A DNA stretch of 64,000 nt. Origin: Planctomycetota bacterium. Its GTDB lineage: Bacteria; Planctomycetota; Planctomycetia; Pirellulales; Pirellulaceae. The position numbers and the translations under genes are program-made. The number at the start of each line of letters is the position of its first letter. Positions within the stretch are counted from its first letter, which is position 1. The notes beneath the pieces were generated by a model that did no database searches, had not been told where the DNA came from, and saw nothing but the letters and a program-made list of their open reading frames with translations. The DNA lies in assembly GCA_017303505.1 (NCBI GenBank), contig JAFLCP010000018.1, positions 1 to 64,000 on the forward strand. The letters are read 5' to 3'. Positions 53,387-61,673 of the stretch are shown piece by piece.

Positions 53387-54892
53387 TCAAACGGACGATT
53401 GTCTGAAGGTAAGATCTGCAAAAACAAGAATCAAGCATACGCCCAAAGAATATGCTATACATGATGCCAGAAGCATGCCATGGGCGCAAAGAAACGAAGC
53501 CCCAATAACCGACAGGCAAATCAAAGCTGGAAGCCAAACGACCAAGTCTTTTCCGAGTACCTCAACACCGGAATTCTTAGTCGGTCTCTTTGCCGATTTA
53601 CGGGACAAAACGACAAGCCAACAAGCAAGGGCAGCTAATAGGATTACACTTGCCAGCTTCGGTATGCTCACCCCGGAAAGGGCCACAGCATTAGCTAAGC
53701 TGAAAGCAATACCAGAGCCTACAAGAAAGCGATCTCGGTCGATCTCATGCAGGATATCTTTGGATTCGTTAGCAGAAACGTCTTTCCAATTTCTGAGTTG
53801 TAACTCTTTTTGCACTTCAGCATCGCTCCAGCCTGCCAACACAAATGGCCCCACAACCAGCGCCGGGTCGTCTTCCCATTTCTCTATGTCTTCAATCGTA
53901 TGAACGGCAGTGGTTTCGGTGCTGAGTTGTTCAATGTCTTCCAAGTCTTGCTCGATGATTAATTCCCTCATCAACGTCCCTTCGACCACTTTTAGGCTGG
54001 GTTTTATCCATTCAGGGATAGAATCCAATAGTGGCATGATACGGCGCGGAATGACGACTCCATTCTCATCCCATTTTCGCTCGGAAGCGTTAATCAAATG
54101 CTCTATAGTTCGGACAAGTTTGCGACTACCAGAATGTTTGATTTCCCATTCCGTGTTCTCCGTTTTTTGTAAATAGCGTCCGTCCCAAGTGTTTTGCCAA
54201 GTGCTTTCATCCCAGCGCCTTTTTATCGTACGACTTCGCGTGTTGAAATCGCATACTCGTTCATATCGAACATATTCGCATGTGTTGGGGCCATGCCAGC
54301 TTACGTACCCGATCACCTCTTTCTCTGCCATCACCAACAGCTGCGAGCAAAGTCTTTCTGCGATACCTTCGAGAAATCCGTTCAATTGCTTAACGATTGC
54401 ATTCTTGACCGTGTCGTTTGGAAGTGCGGAAAATTCCGATGTTACCAGGTCGGCAGGAAGCATTATGGTTTGGATTCCGCTCGTAGAACTTACCTCCTGT
54501 TTCCAGTTTTCCGCATGCTCTCGAAACGACTCGCGGTCAATTGCTAAACCAATCACATTGGCACGTACTTGAATTAACCCCTCAAGAAATCTTCGCCAGT
54601 CCCGTAGGCGAGCATTAATTTGCATACGGAGCTTGCGGTAAATCTGAATGGAATCCTCTGTCGAAAAGGATTTTTCGATCGAAGTAATAGGCCTTCGATA
54701 TTCATCAAAGCTGCGATTCAGAGCTTGGCGAAGTTCTTTCAAATCTTCCAGCATGCGTTGCTGGGCAGGAAGTAACTCCTGAAGAGCCAGCTGAAAACGT
54801 TGGCTCTTCGGTAGAGTTTCTCTAAGAAAATGGTTGTCAATTCGGGAATCGGACTGGAACCGATCTAGCGGACTTTGGGGTCGAGTCTGCAT
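53387..54892 (-). CDS. Large hypothetical protein with C-terminal four-helix membrane domain
   Basis: 501 residues. The first ~110 are coiled-coil (LQELLPAQQRMLEDLKELRQ), the middle ~270 are soluble, and the end has about four membrane helices (SGIAFSLANAVALSGVSI, LASVILLAALACWLVVLS, LVVWLPALICLSVIGASFLC, LLASCIAYSLGVCLILVFA). A short repeated pattern links it to ELQLRNWKDVSANESKD. I do not recognise the family. It lies upstream of the coiled-coil and kinase genes and 88 bases downstream of the partition gene. Confidence 0.75.
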   Translation of the reverse strand: MQTRPQSPLDRFQSDSRIDNHFLRETLPKSQRFQLALQELLPAQQRMLEDLKELRQALNRSFDEYRRPITSIEKSFSTEDSIQIYRKLRMQINARLRDWRRFLEGLIQVRANVIGLAIDRESFREHAENWKQEVSSTSGIQTIMLPADLVTSEFSALPNDTVKNAIVKQLNGFLEGIAERLCSQLLVMAEKEVIGYVSWHGPNTCEYVRYERVCDFNTRSRTIKRRWDESTWQNTWDGRYLQKTENTEWEIKHSGSRKLVRTIEHLINASERKWDENGVVIPRRIMPLLDSIPEWIKPSLKVVEGTLMRELIIEQDLEDIEQLSTETTAVHTIEDIEKWEDDPALVVGPFVLAGWSDAEVQKELQLRNWKDVSANESKDILHEIDRDRFLVGSGIAFSLANAVALSGVSIPKLASVILLAALACWLVVLSRKSAKRPTKNSGVEVLGKDLVVWLPALICLSVIGASFLCAHGMLLASCIAYSLGVCLILVFADLTFRQSSV

Positions 54893-54980
54893 GAGTTCTC
54901 ATTGTGACCAAAACAGAAAGTGATTCATTCAGCAGGGACTTCACGATCCATCAACTAGCCTCATTGTAACCGAAACAAGC

Positions 54981-55391
54981 TTATAAGTACCCCTCCCGCT
55001 TTAACCAAGGCTCTAACAGAGACTGCACGATATCTTGTTGCGTAAAGAACGATTCGCCCGCCAATTCCCTTTCCAGAGAGGCTCTTTTCAAGGCTCCGGC
55101 TAGATTGGGAGTGAGTCGAACAGTTACCGGAACAAGCCCCATCGGACGGATTCGAGAATGCGGCAATTCTTCATGCGTTCCCTTGGACATTTTCTTAGAT
55201 ACATGTCTCTTTGAGTTTTCATCGACTTCGGTTTTCATCCCGTCCGTCAACGTCTTTTTCGATTCGACTGAGGTTTCTCGAATCGGCTTTTGCTCAACAC
55301 CTGTTTTTACGAATTGCCTCACCAAATCGGAATCAAGAGATTGATTTGGAGCGGTCATAAGACTGGACGCAAGTGATTTCCTTTCTGACAT
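54981..55391 (-). CDS. Ribbon-helix-helix type partition/centromere-binding protein
   Basis: 136 residues. The C-terminal ~50 (VPVTVRLTPNLAGALKRASL, then GESFFTQQDIVQSLLEPWLK) fit a ribbon-helix-helix fold as used by ParG/ParB-like partners of Walker-type ParA. The N-terminal 80 residues are charged and probably disordered, like the flexible tails of such partners. It lies 39 bases after parA, so it would serve as the ParA partner and operon repressor. Confidence 0.7.
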   Translation of the reverse strand: MSERKSLASSLMTAPNQSLDSDLVRQFVKTGVEQKPIRETSVESKKTLTDGMKTEVDENSKRHVSKKMSKGTHEELPHSRIRPMGLVPVTVRLTPNLAGALKRASLERELAGESFFTQQDIVQSLLEPWLKREGYL

Positions 55392-55430
55392 ATCCCTCCT
55401 AAGTTACGCATTTTTTCTAATCCAAACAAA

Positions 55431-56096
55431 CTAAGATTTCCAGTATTCATCGGTACGATGACCTGGAATAGCCTCGGGGAAAAGCTCTTCAAATAGTACA
55501 GACAGTTCTTTTGCCGCCTCGCGAGCTGAGTAACCAGAATCAAAAACGGACCGATTCTGGCCGGGGGCATCGGCGTATGCCTGTCTCAAGGTTACTGCCG
55601 TCTTTGCTAACTCTAAATTTAATGCCGCAGCAGCCTCCACCATGTCGCGTGTTAATCGATAACCGCGACCGACCATACTTAGAACCGCAATAGCCATAGG
55701 AAGCCCCCCTCGAATCGCTTGGGCCTGCCGGACGAAGGATGTGTTCTTCGCCAAGGCCCTTGCTTCGAACATACTTGCTTTGCAAGGGATGATCGCGATG
55801 TCAGCCCACATTAGCAAAGCCCTACTCGTTTCAATTTGAGCTCCAGGTCCATCCGCGATCACGAAAGGGAATTCACGTTTCAATTCGGGCAATTCGTCAA
55901 GAATCTCATCCGCTGTTGGAAATCGAAACACATGAGCCTTTGGCACACTAGTCCTGATCCATTCGCTTGACGATTCTTGACTATCGCAATCAGCTAATGC
56001 CACACGATGCCCATGCGAAACTAGCCAAGCGACCAAGCTACCCGCTAGCGTCGATTTCCCCACTCCCCCCTTACTGTTTACAAATGCAATTACCAT
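55431..56096 (-). CDS. parA: ParA-type partition ATPase
   Basis: 221 residues from the ATG at 56096, giving MVIAFVNSKGGVGKSTLAGS at the very N-terminus; an open frame extends 44 residues upstream without support. The deviant Walker A is KGGVGKST, with ADCDSQESSSEW as A' motif and FVIADGPGAQIETSR as Walker B. It lacks an N-terminal HTH, so it belongs to the small ParA subgroup that works with RHH partners, as the following gene encodes. The role is segregation of the plasmid form. Confidence 0.92.
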   Translation of the reverse strand: MVIAFVNSKGGVGKSTLAGSLVAWLVSHGHRVALADCDSQESSSEWIRTSVPKAHVFRFPTADEILDELPELKREFPFVIADGPGAQIETSRALLMWADIAIIPCKASMFEARALAKNTSFVRQAQAIRGGLPMAIAVLSMVGRGYRLTRDMVEAAAALNLELAKTAVTLRQAYADAPGQNRSVFDSGYSAREAAKELSVLFEELFPEAIPGHRTDEYWKS

Positions 56097-56206
56097 GCTT
56101 GTTGAATTACAATGATGCAGAACATCACGCAAGCATTTTTTTAGACCTGCATTCTTCAGACTTGGCAAGTCTTCAGCTCGACATCGTTCCAAGTTGACAA
56201 GCAATC

Positions 56207-56228
56207 TTGCTTGCCTGTCAGCAAGCAA
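56207..56228. promoter_or_regulatory. Palindrome upstream of parA, candidate par operator or centromere
   Basis: Inverted repeat TTGCTTGC (56207-56214), 6-base spacer, GCAAGCAA (56221-56228). Additional AGCTTGCTTG and CAAGCAA copies lie at about 56197-56205 and 56243-56252. Repeated short sites just upstream of a parA gene with an RHH partner are usually its operator/centromere. This is inferred from position and symmetry only. Confidence 0.55.
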
Positions 56229-56314
56229 ACCTCACTAAGATAAAGCTTGCTTGTTTGGGGAATTAACGATAAGAGGCATCGGTATTTGCAAACCGAGCAA
56301 TGACCCAAGTTGGG

Positions 56315-56424
56315 ACATACCGGGAAACCGTGCACATTTCGAAAGTCCGGTACTGGGGAACGAAGCACTGAATACCGGTAAACGATGCACCACTGAGGAA
56401 CTGAGTACCGGGTTCTGATGCATG
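56315..56424 (+). other. Iteron-like direct repeats, candidate replication origin
   Basis: Three direct copies of TACCGG followed 6 bases later by (C/T)GATGCA-like sequence: 56318-56335 (GTGCAC end), 56373-56390 (GATGCAC), 56406-56423 (GATGCAT). A weaker copy, TCCGGTA at 56346 with GAAGCAC at 56362, lies between them. GGAAC/CTGA blocks between the units also repeat. The spacing is about 33 and 55 bases. It lies about 200 bases upstream of the Rep gene and between it and parA, the usual place of an iteron origin. No DnaA box was identified. Confidence 0.6.
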
Positions 56425-56625
56425 ATTTGTCGGCCTAAGTCCGTGAATTGATTGAGAAAAGGAGAGCAGTAACTGTTTTTAATACTTAATGAAGAACAAT
56501 GTCTTGCAAAATAATCAGAAGGTTTTGAGCCGTGCTAACGCATCGAACCGAGCCGCGAGCGGTAACCCCAGTGACCGATAGTCTATGGAGTTGATGAACT
56601 AAACCTAGCCGAGTTCCCACTTGCA

Positions 56626-57975
56626 ATGATCTCGGAAAGACAGATTCCAGGGCAAAAAAGCATCGTCTACGAAGAGTCTATCTACGATCGCAGGGAAAAG
56701 AAGTCCGTGACTCGTCGCCTCACCATTTCGGGATCGGATCGGTACGGCCTACCTACTGCGAAAGATGACGAAGTCCTGCTCGCCTGCATTCAACTCAGCA
56801 AACAGCAAGGCTTTAAGGATCGCGAGGTTCAGTTTAGTCGTTACGAACTGCTTAAGATCCTAAAGCTCTCTGATGACAGCAAGAACTATGAACGCATTGA
56901 AATGAGCTTACGACGATGGAAAGGGGTCACGATTTTTTCGGACAGAGCCTTTTACGACCACGGAGCCAAGAGTTGGGTCAATCGAGACTTCGGTGTATTC
57001 GATAATCTTTATATCTATCGAAGAGACTCCCGATCAACGGCTCTCTCAAAGAATCGCTCCCGTTTCGTCTGGAATGAAGTGTTTTTTGAGAGCTTCCAAG
57101 CCGGTTATCTGAAACGCCTGGATTGGGAGTTTTACCTCTCATTAAAGAGCCCAATCGCTAGACGACTCTTTCGATTTCTAGACAAGCGATTCTACCTAAC
57201 TCAAAGCTTCTCGATCGGCCTACGCGAGCTCGCCGTTAATCGATTAGGATTATCAGGAAACCATAACACGGCTCAGCTCAAGCGCCTTTTGCTACGCGGA
57301 TCAAAAGAACTGGAACAGCGTTGGAGTTTAGCTACAAAGTCCATCGATCAAAGATTTTCAAAGATCAGCCGTGGGCAATGGCAGGTCAACTTCTCACAAA
57401 AGCATCCACAGCAAGTTAAGCAACAGCCAACCCAATCGCATCATGAGATAAACGAACGTGATCAGTTAATCGCCGAATTGAAGAAACGGGGTTTGAAAAT
57501 TAACCTGGCCAGAGAGCTAACAAGATCGTCCGACTATGCGACCATACGCAAGATGATCAGCCTTTACGACTGGTACAACTCCCAGCAGCAATTGAGAGGC
57601 ATTGGATTCCTTGTTGAATCCATCAGAAATCCAGATCGCATCGATCTACCCAAAGAATTTGCAAATCAGAACTCATCAACGCAAATCCATGCCATGGGAA
57701 AATCCCGTAAATCGTCTACACGGTTTTTACAGTCGCCAACTGAGTACAAAGCTGATCAGATTTACAAAATGCGATACAAAGCCTTTTTGGAGTTTTGGGG
57801 GGGACTCTCCGAAGATCAAAAGGAGGCGTTCGAACGAGAGAGTATGGCAGCTAGCGTTCCCAGTGTAAGAGATGGATTGATGCGAGCCATGAACCTTCAC
57901 CCAACCATTTACGATCACTACAGAATGAAAATATTGATGGATCATCACGAAAAAATCCAGGGGAGAAAAGGCTAA
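56626..57975 (+). CDS. repA: Plasmid replication initiator (RPA/RepA type)
   Basis: A 449-residue protein. The N-terminal part fits the replication initiator protein A family: YGLPTAKDDEVLLACIQLSK, then DREVQFSRYELLKILKLSDD, then RIEMSLRRWKGVTIFSD. Winged-helix domains continue to about residue 240, with LARRLFRFLDKRFYLTQSF in the second. A basic C-terminal domain (about 280-449) ends with AFLEFWGGLSEDQKEAFERE. It is divergent from parA and downstream of the repeat cluster, which fits binding there to start replication. Confidence 0.88.
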   Translation: MISERQIPGQKSIVYEESIYDRREKKSVTRRLTISGSDRYGLPTAKDDEVLLACIQLSKQQGFKDREVQFSRYELLKILKLSDDSKNYERIEMSLRRWKGVTIFSDRAFYDHGAKSWVNRDFGVFDNLYIYRRDSRSTALSKNRSRFVWNEVFFESFQAGYLKRLDWEFYLSLKSPIARRLFRFLDKRFYLTQSFSIGLRELAVNRLGLSGNHNTAQLKRLLLRGSKELEQRWSLATKSIDQRFSKISRGQWQVNFSQKHPQQVKQQPTQSHHEINERDQLIAELKKRGLKINLARELTRSSDYATIRKMISLYDWYNSQQQLRGIGFLVESIRNPDRIDLPKEFANQNSSTQIHAMGKSRKSSTRFLQSPTEYKADQIYKMRYKAFLEFWGGLSEDQKEAFERESMAASVPSVRDGLMRAMNLHPTIYDHYRMKILMDHHEKIQGRKG

Positions 57976-58018
57976 AGGAAACGTGTAAGGGCCCCCCCTG
58001 GATACGAGATCAGATTAT

Positions 58019-58330
58019 CTAGCTCATGGTCATGAGTTCGTCGGAATCGCGACGGTCATCGAAATCGGTTTCTCGGCTATCACTTAGCTGTTCGGAGATC
58101 CAGGATGACGCTTGCCGAATCACTTGAGCCAAGTCCTCCTCGTTGTCCGAGAAGAAGTTGAGGGAGTACCCCTCCCGCCCTGTCGACTTGGCTTTCCATG
58201 CGCGACTAAGCGAGAAATCAAAATACTCGAATCCGCTGGGAGCCTGCCTCCTCCAAACCGATGCGGCAATCGCACCTCGTCGGAAGACCTTTTCAGGTCG
58301 AGCGCTGGTTTTTTCCTTTTTTTCATTCAT
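58019..58330 (-). CDS. Small element-associated protein (paralog of the gene at 41771)
   Basis: 103 residues. The core RRGAIAASVWRRQAPSGFEY, then FDFSLSRAWKAKSTGREGYS, then NFFSDNEEDLAQVIRQASSW matches in order the 79-residue protein at the other end of the element. The tail is acidic. I associate this single-domain family with planctomycete mobile elements; function is unknown. It follows the Rep gene convergently, 44 bases apart. Confidence 0.75.
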   Translation of the reverse strand: MNEKKEKTSARPEKVFRRGAIAASVWRRQAPSGFEYFDFSLSRAWKAKSTGREGYSLNFFSDNEEDLAQVIRQASSWISEQLSDSRETDFDDRRDSDELMTMS

Positions 58331-58533
58331 CGTTACCTCCTGATGATGTTGCTATTTCCTAGTCAATTACCACGAAATCCTGTAAAAAGTCAACAAAACG
58401 GTCGTTCTACCTGGGTGCCCCCAAAGGGGGGGGTTGCGAATGGGTTGGAAGTTGCCCATTATTGAAGGATAACTCAGGGCTGATACGGGTCAGGAAAGGT
58501 AATCCATCACGAGTGAAAGTAGCGAGTTAGCAC
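58331..58533. other. Intergenic stretch, nothing recognised
   Basis: About 200 bases between a minus-strand and a plus-strand gene. It contains a CCCCCAAAGGGGGGGG run near 58421-58434 and nothing else that I can support. Confidence 0.4.
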
Positions 58534-59517
58534 GTGCCAACCAGAACATTCCGACATAGATCATATAAATCTAAAAATGAGTCATTCGTGAAGGCAGGGA
58601 GCGAATCTTCGGGCAACACCGGTTCGTCGGGGCGTGGTGCTATTAGTGGAAAGAGCCGATCACTTTCTAGGAGAGTCAGGCTCCTTATCGTGATCGTCAG
58701 TATCTACTCGTTCATGCTCGCAGTCGGTCAAAAAGATGCGCGTGCTGGGTTTATGCTACCCGGTAATGATCCAAACCATATTGCGATAGGTTCTAATTTT
58801 GAATTCGTGGGTTGGGTCGAAGGTACAAATTCTTCTAACCAAACGGCCTTCAGGCAAAGCATTAGCCTGATTGATCCAGAATGGGGCTTAGCAACAGTAC
58901 ATGGTTTTCTAGAGAATGATGCCGACCCTAACTCAAGATACACCAATATCAGAGTAGGATTCGGCTCTAATTATTTCAACAATCCAGGAGAATTTCAATA
59001 TGCTGCCGAAGTAATCTTTCATCCAACGAAAGATCTTGCCTTGGTTAGATTCGATAATCCATTTACAACCATCACACCAGTTCAAAGATATCTGGGCGAT
59101 GTGCAAGTTGGTGATGAAGGTTACCTCGTTGGCTACGGAAACAGGCAATACGTGAATGATCCTATTGCAACCTTCACTGGCGACAGACGAGGTGGTTTCG
59201 ATGTGGTAGAAAATTCAATTTTTACCGATCGATTTCGTACTAGATTTAATGAAAGTTTCGAGTCAGGCTATAGAGTCTTTGAAATGGGTGGCAGAAACGG
59301 TGATTCTGGCGGAGCATTTATTTATAATAATCTTCTAAGTGGAGTGATTGATTCCGCTAGTTTATCAAATACATTCGGAGCCAGCACTTTCATTAACAGA
59401 TTAGACAATACTTGGATTGACTCACATGTTACGTCTGTTCCTGAGCCCTCTTCTTTTTTGCTTATTACTATAGCATCAGGTACTTTATTTAGGTTTCGCA
59501 GGAGATTTATAAAATAG
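58534..59517 (+). CDS. Trypsin-like serine protease with PEP-CTERM signal (copy 1)
   Basis: 327 residues from a GTG at 58534; the true start may be a later GTG (58588), since the signal segment VRLLIVIVSIYSFMLAVGQK lies some 50 residues in. The chymotrypsin-type triad is visible: His in LATVHGFL, Asp in DLALVRF, and Ser in GRNGDSGGAF. The end VPEPSSFLLITIASGT plus basic RFRRRF is a PEP-CTERM sorting signal, so it is probably anchored or released at the surface. The sequence LAVGQKDARAG is shared with the second copy. Confidence 0.85.
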   Translation: MPTRTFRHRSYKSKNESFVKAGSESSGNTGSSGRGAISGKSRSLSRRVRLLIVIVSIYSFMLAVGQKDARAGFMLPGNDPNHIAIGSNFEFVGWVEGTNSSNQTAFRQSISLIDPEWGLATVHGFLENDADPNSRYTNIRVGFGSNYFNNPGEFQYAAEVIFHPTKDLALVRFDNPFTTITPVQRYLGDVQVGDEGYLVGYGNRQYVNDPIATFTGDRRGGFDVVENSIFTDRFRTRFNESFESGYRVFEMGGRNGDSGGAFIYNNLLSGVIDSASLSNTFGASTFINRLDNTWIDSHVTSVPEPSSFLLITIASGTLFRFRRRFIK

Positions 59518-59712
59518 TTATTCTATTTCTCCTGTCAATATTGCATTAGCAACATCACTATACACGTCCCTGACTCCAACTCTCATCATGCTCACCGCCC
59601 CAATACACCCAATACTCATGAGCGTCACAAGCAGCGCATATTCAACCATGCCTGCACTTCGCTCTGAAATGCCTGATCTTTTGCGGCAAGAGTACTCGCT
59701 CTTGACGCTAAG
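59518..59712 (-). pseudogene. Flp-type pilin remnant
   Basis: The minus strand reads SAGMVEYALLVTLMSIGCIG, then VRDVYSDVANAILTGEIE and a TAA at 59518-59520. This is the hydrophobic pilin segment with the G-x-x-x-x-E-Y cleavage context. No ATG, GTG or TTG precedes the pilin motif in frame; an in-frame TAG ends the frame at 59713-59715. The first ATG is inside the motif (59649). It shares 50 identical bases (59603-59652) with the pilin gene at 60869. I read it as a truncated second copy, though a rare start codon cannot be excluded. Confidence 0.65.
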
Positions 59713-59939
59713 CTAGATTATACTTATTAGGATTTCTAGTGCTGGCGAATTAATCCGCAGATGCGGAGTTATTGGCCTGAAAGGCTAAAGAGCTAACCGA
59801 TCAACTGTCGAAAGTCATCAATGTAACAGCTAGGCAAACAATGCTTCTCACGGGCGAGAGGCTATTGGTTTTTTGAGAGCTTGATGTTCATACTCTCAAA
59901 TAGGTTGCTGTTGTTGATGTGTAAGACAAGGAGTTTGTC
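59713..59939. other. Gap between pilin remnant and second protease
   Basis: About 230 bases. The last ~20 bases include AAGGAG just before the protease start. No gene or clear repeat is seen. Confidence 0.4.
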
Positions 59940-60872
59940 ATGAAAAAGTATTTTCTTATTTTCTCTACGATGATTGCGTTAATACTCGCAGTCGGTCAGA
60001 AAGATGCGCGTGCCGGGTTAATATTGTCAATGACGAATGATCCTACGCATATCGCAATGGCTGCGGATCGTGATTACGTCATGCCTTTCATGCGTGGATC
60101 AGATCAATTCAATCTTGAATTTGGCGGTAGCATTACTATCATTGACGATGGTCGTTGGGGATTAACAGCAAAGCATCAAGTTCTCCAAAACTTTAACAAT
60201 CTTAACAGCACGTATAACAGCTTCGCAGCCTTACCCGGTGACAAGGTAATCTTCAGCGTTGATGGCAGCATTAACACCGACGGGAAATTCACCGTACAAG
60301 AAGTTTTTGTTCATCCCACCAGAGATCTCGCGTTAGTATACTTTGGAAACCCAGTCGCAGGTATCAACCCAGTTCAACGTTTCACGGGCAACGTAACCGT
60401 TGGCATGGAAGGATATAACGCAGGGTTTGGTGTCAGAGAATTTGTTAACGATACCAATCCTCCTGTGTTTACAGGAGATAGAAGGGCGGGGTTTGATGTG
60501 ATTGAGACTGTAAATAATGATGTATTTAGAACACGAAATAACTTCACATTTTCTTCTAGTTTTAGGCAATTCGAAATGGGAGGAAGAAATGGTGACTCAG
60601 GCGGCGGGTTTATCTTAGAATCGATGATAGACACTGATAACGATGGAGTTCCAGATACACTTAATCGTGAATTGCTAGGTATCATTGCAGGTGGTTCGAA
60701 CTTTAATATACCCGGTGCTAGTACTTTCTATCAAATGCAAGATAATGACTGGATAGATGTAACTAAATCCTCTGTAACTTCCGTACCTGAACCAAGTTCT
60801 TTTTTGACCCTCGGCAGCCTTCTGCTTGGTGGCGCAAGTCGTAGATTTTTCAAACGTAAGCGTTCAAACTAG
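59940..60872 (+). CDS. Trypsin-like serine protease with PEP-CTERM signal (copy 2)
   Basis: 310 residues with AAGGAG 6 bases before the ATG. The signal peptide is MKKYFLIFSTMIALILAVGQ. The triad is His in GLTAKHQVL, Asp in DLALVYF and Ser in GRNGDSGGGF; it ends VPEPSSFLTLGSLLLGGASR with a basic tail, a PEP-CTERM signal. An acidic loop (DTDNDGVPD) inserted after the active-site Ser region is a candidate calcium site. It is a paralog of the protease at 58534 and overlaps the convergent pilin stop by two bases. Confidence 0.87.
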   Translation: MKKYFLIFSTMIALILAVGQKDARAGLILSMTNDPTHIAMAADRDYVMPFMRGSDQFNLEFGGSITIIDDGRWGLTAKHQVLQNFNNLNSTYNSFAALPGDKVIFSVDGSINTDGKFTVQEVFVHPTRDLALVYFGNPVAGINPVQRFTGNVTVGMEGYNAGFGVREFVNDTNPPVFTGDRRAGFDVIETVNNDVFRTRNNFTFSSSFRQFEMGGRNGDSGGGFILESMIDTDNDGVPDTLNRELLGIIAGGSNFNIPGASTFYQMQDNDWIDVTKSSVTSVPEPSSFLTLGSLLLGGASRRFFKRKRSN

Positions 60873-61333
60873 GGTGTACACACATCTGTTTCAGAGTTGT
60901 AGTATCCCGTACACGCTAACCCATTAGCCACATCTAAAAATGCATTGTTTGTTTGTTCTCCCATGAAACTAATCGCCCCCATACACCCAATACTCATGAG
61001 CGTCACAAGCAGCGCATATTCAACCATGCCCGCACCTCGCTCAGATCGAAAGTCAGAGCGCAGCCCATGAGAGATATCCTGATGAGAGTTATCTTCTTGA
61101 AATATATCTCGCGTACTTGTTTTAAAATAAGTGCTTGAATTCGAAAAAAAGCTTTCAGGTTTTTCCACAAGTGTTTTCGGTTCAGCCTCAACTATCATCT
61201 TCTCAAACTCATACGCATCTTTAATGTTCGATACGAATTCAAGTTTGAATGTGTCAGATTTTACTGTATCAGACTTCACTGTGAAATTCTTCTGTTTGTA
61301 ATTATTATTTCTGTGATTCTTTACTAAAAACAT
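60869..61333 (-). CDS. Flp/Tad-type pilin with long leader
   Basis: 154 residues from the ATG at 61333. The pilin segment is GAGMVEYALLVTLMSIGCMG, with the G|xxxxEY processing context of Flp prepilins, followed by a short C-terminal tail. The leader is unusually long: about 100 residues precede the pilin motif and include a TVKSDTVKSDT duplication. Flp prepilins normally have only a short leader, so either the start lies further in or the region is a fusion. No Tad assembly genes are in this window. It is convergent with the second protease, sharing stop-codon bases. Confidence 0.7.
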   Translation of the reverse strand: MFLVKNHRNNNYKQKNFTVKSDTVKSDTFKLEFVSNIKDAYEFEKMIVEAEPKTLVEKPESFFSNSSTYFKTSTRDIFQEDNSHQDISHGLRSDFRSERGAGMVEYALLVTLMSIGCMGAISFMGEQTNNAFLDVANGLACTGYYNSETDVCTP

Positions 61334-61673
61334 CTTTCCCCCGATCACGTAAAAAAATAAATGGGAGTGCTGCAAATACAAACAACCGTATTGCATCACG
61401 CCCTGAAGAGACGTCGTCTCCTCTGTGACATGCATGACCAGATGCGAAAAAGCTCACAACACATCAGCTCAACGCTATTTCTCCAACTCCTTCCGCCGAA
61501 CGAAGAACAGCGTGGCTAAACGGGCAGGTGTGATTTCTTAGGATTTTGCGTTAAAGGAACTGCGAGTAGATTCAATCGAAGTGTTGCGAGCGTCGGTAAA
61601 GCGGAGAGCAACTCGCCCACCGTTGTGTCTTCCACGGCGCGAGTTGCTTTCGTTACCGGATCGATGCGGTGTT
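61334..61673. other. Intergenic stretch, nothing recognised
   Basis: About 340 bases between two minus-strand genes. An alternative longer frame for the pilin reaches 61435, but it is not protein-like. No repeat or RNA gene is evident. Confidence 0.4.

Noticed and set aside
53352..53537. N-terminal extension of the coiled-coil protein
   Set aside because: It overlaps the end of the upstream gene and contains no RBS; the start at 53351 has AGGGTGG and gives a clean membrane helix.
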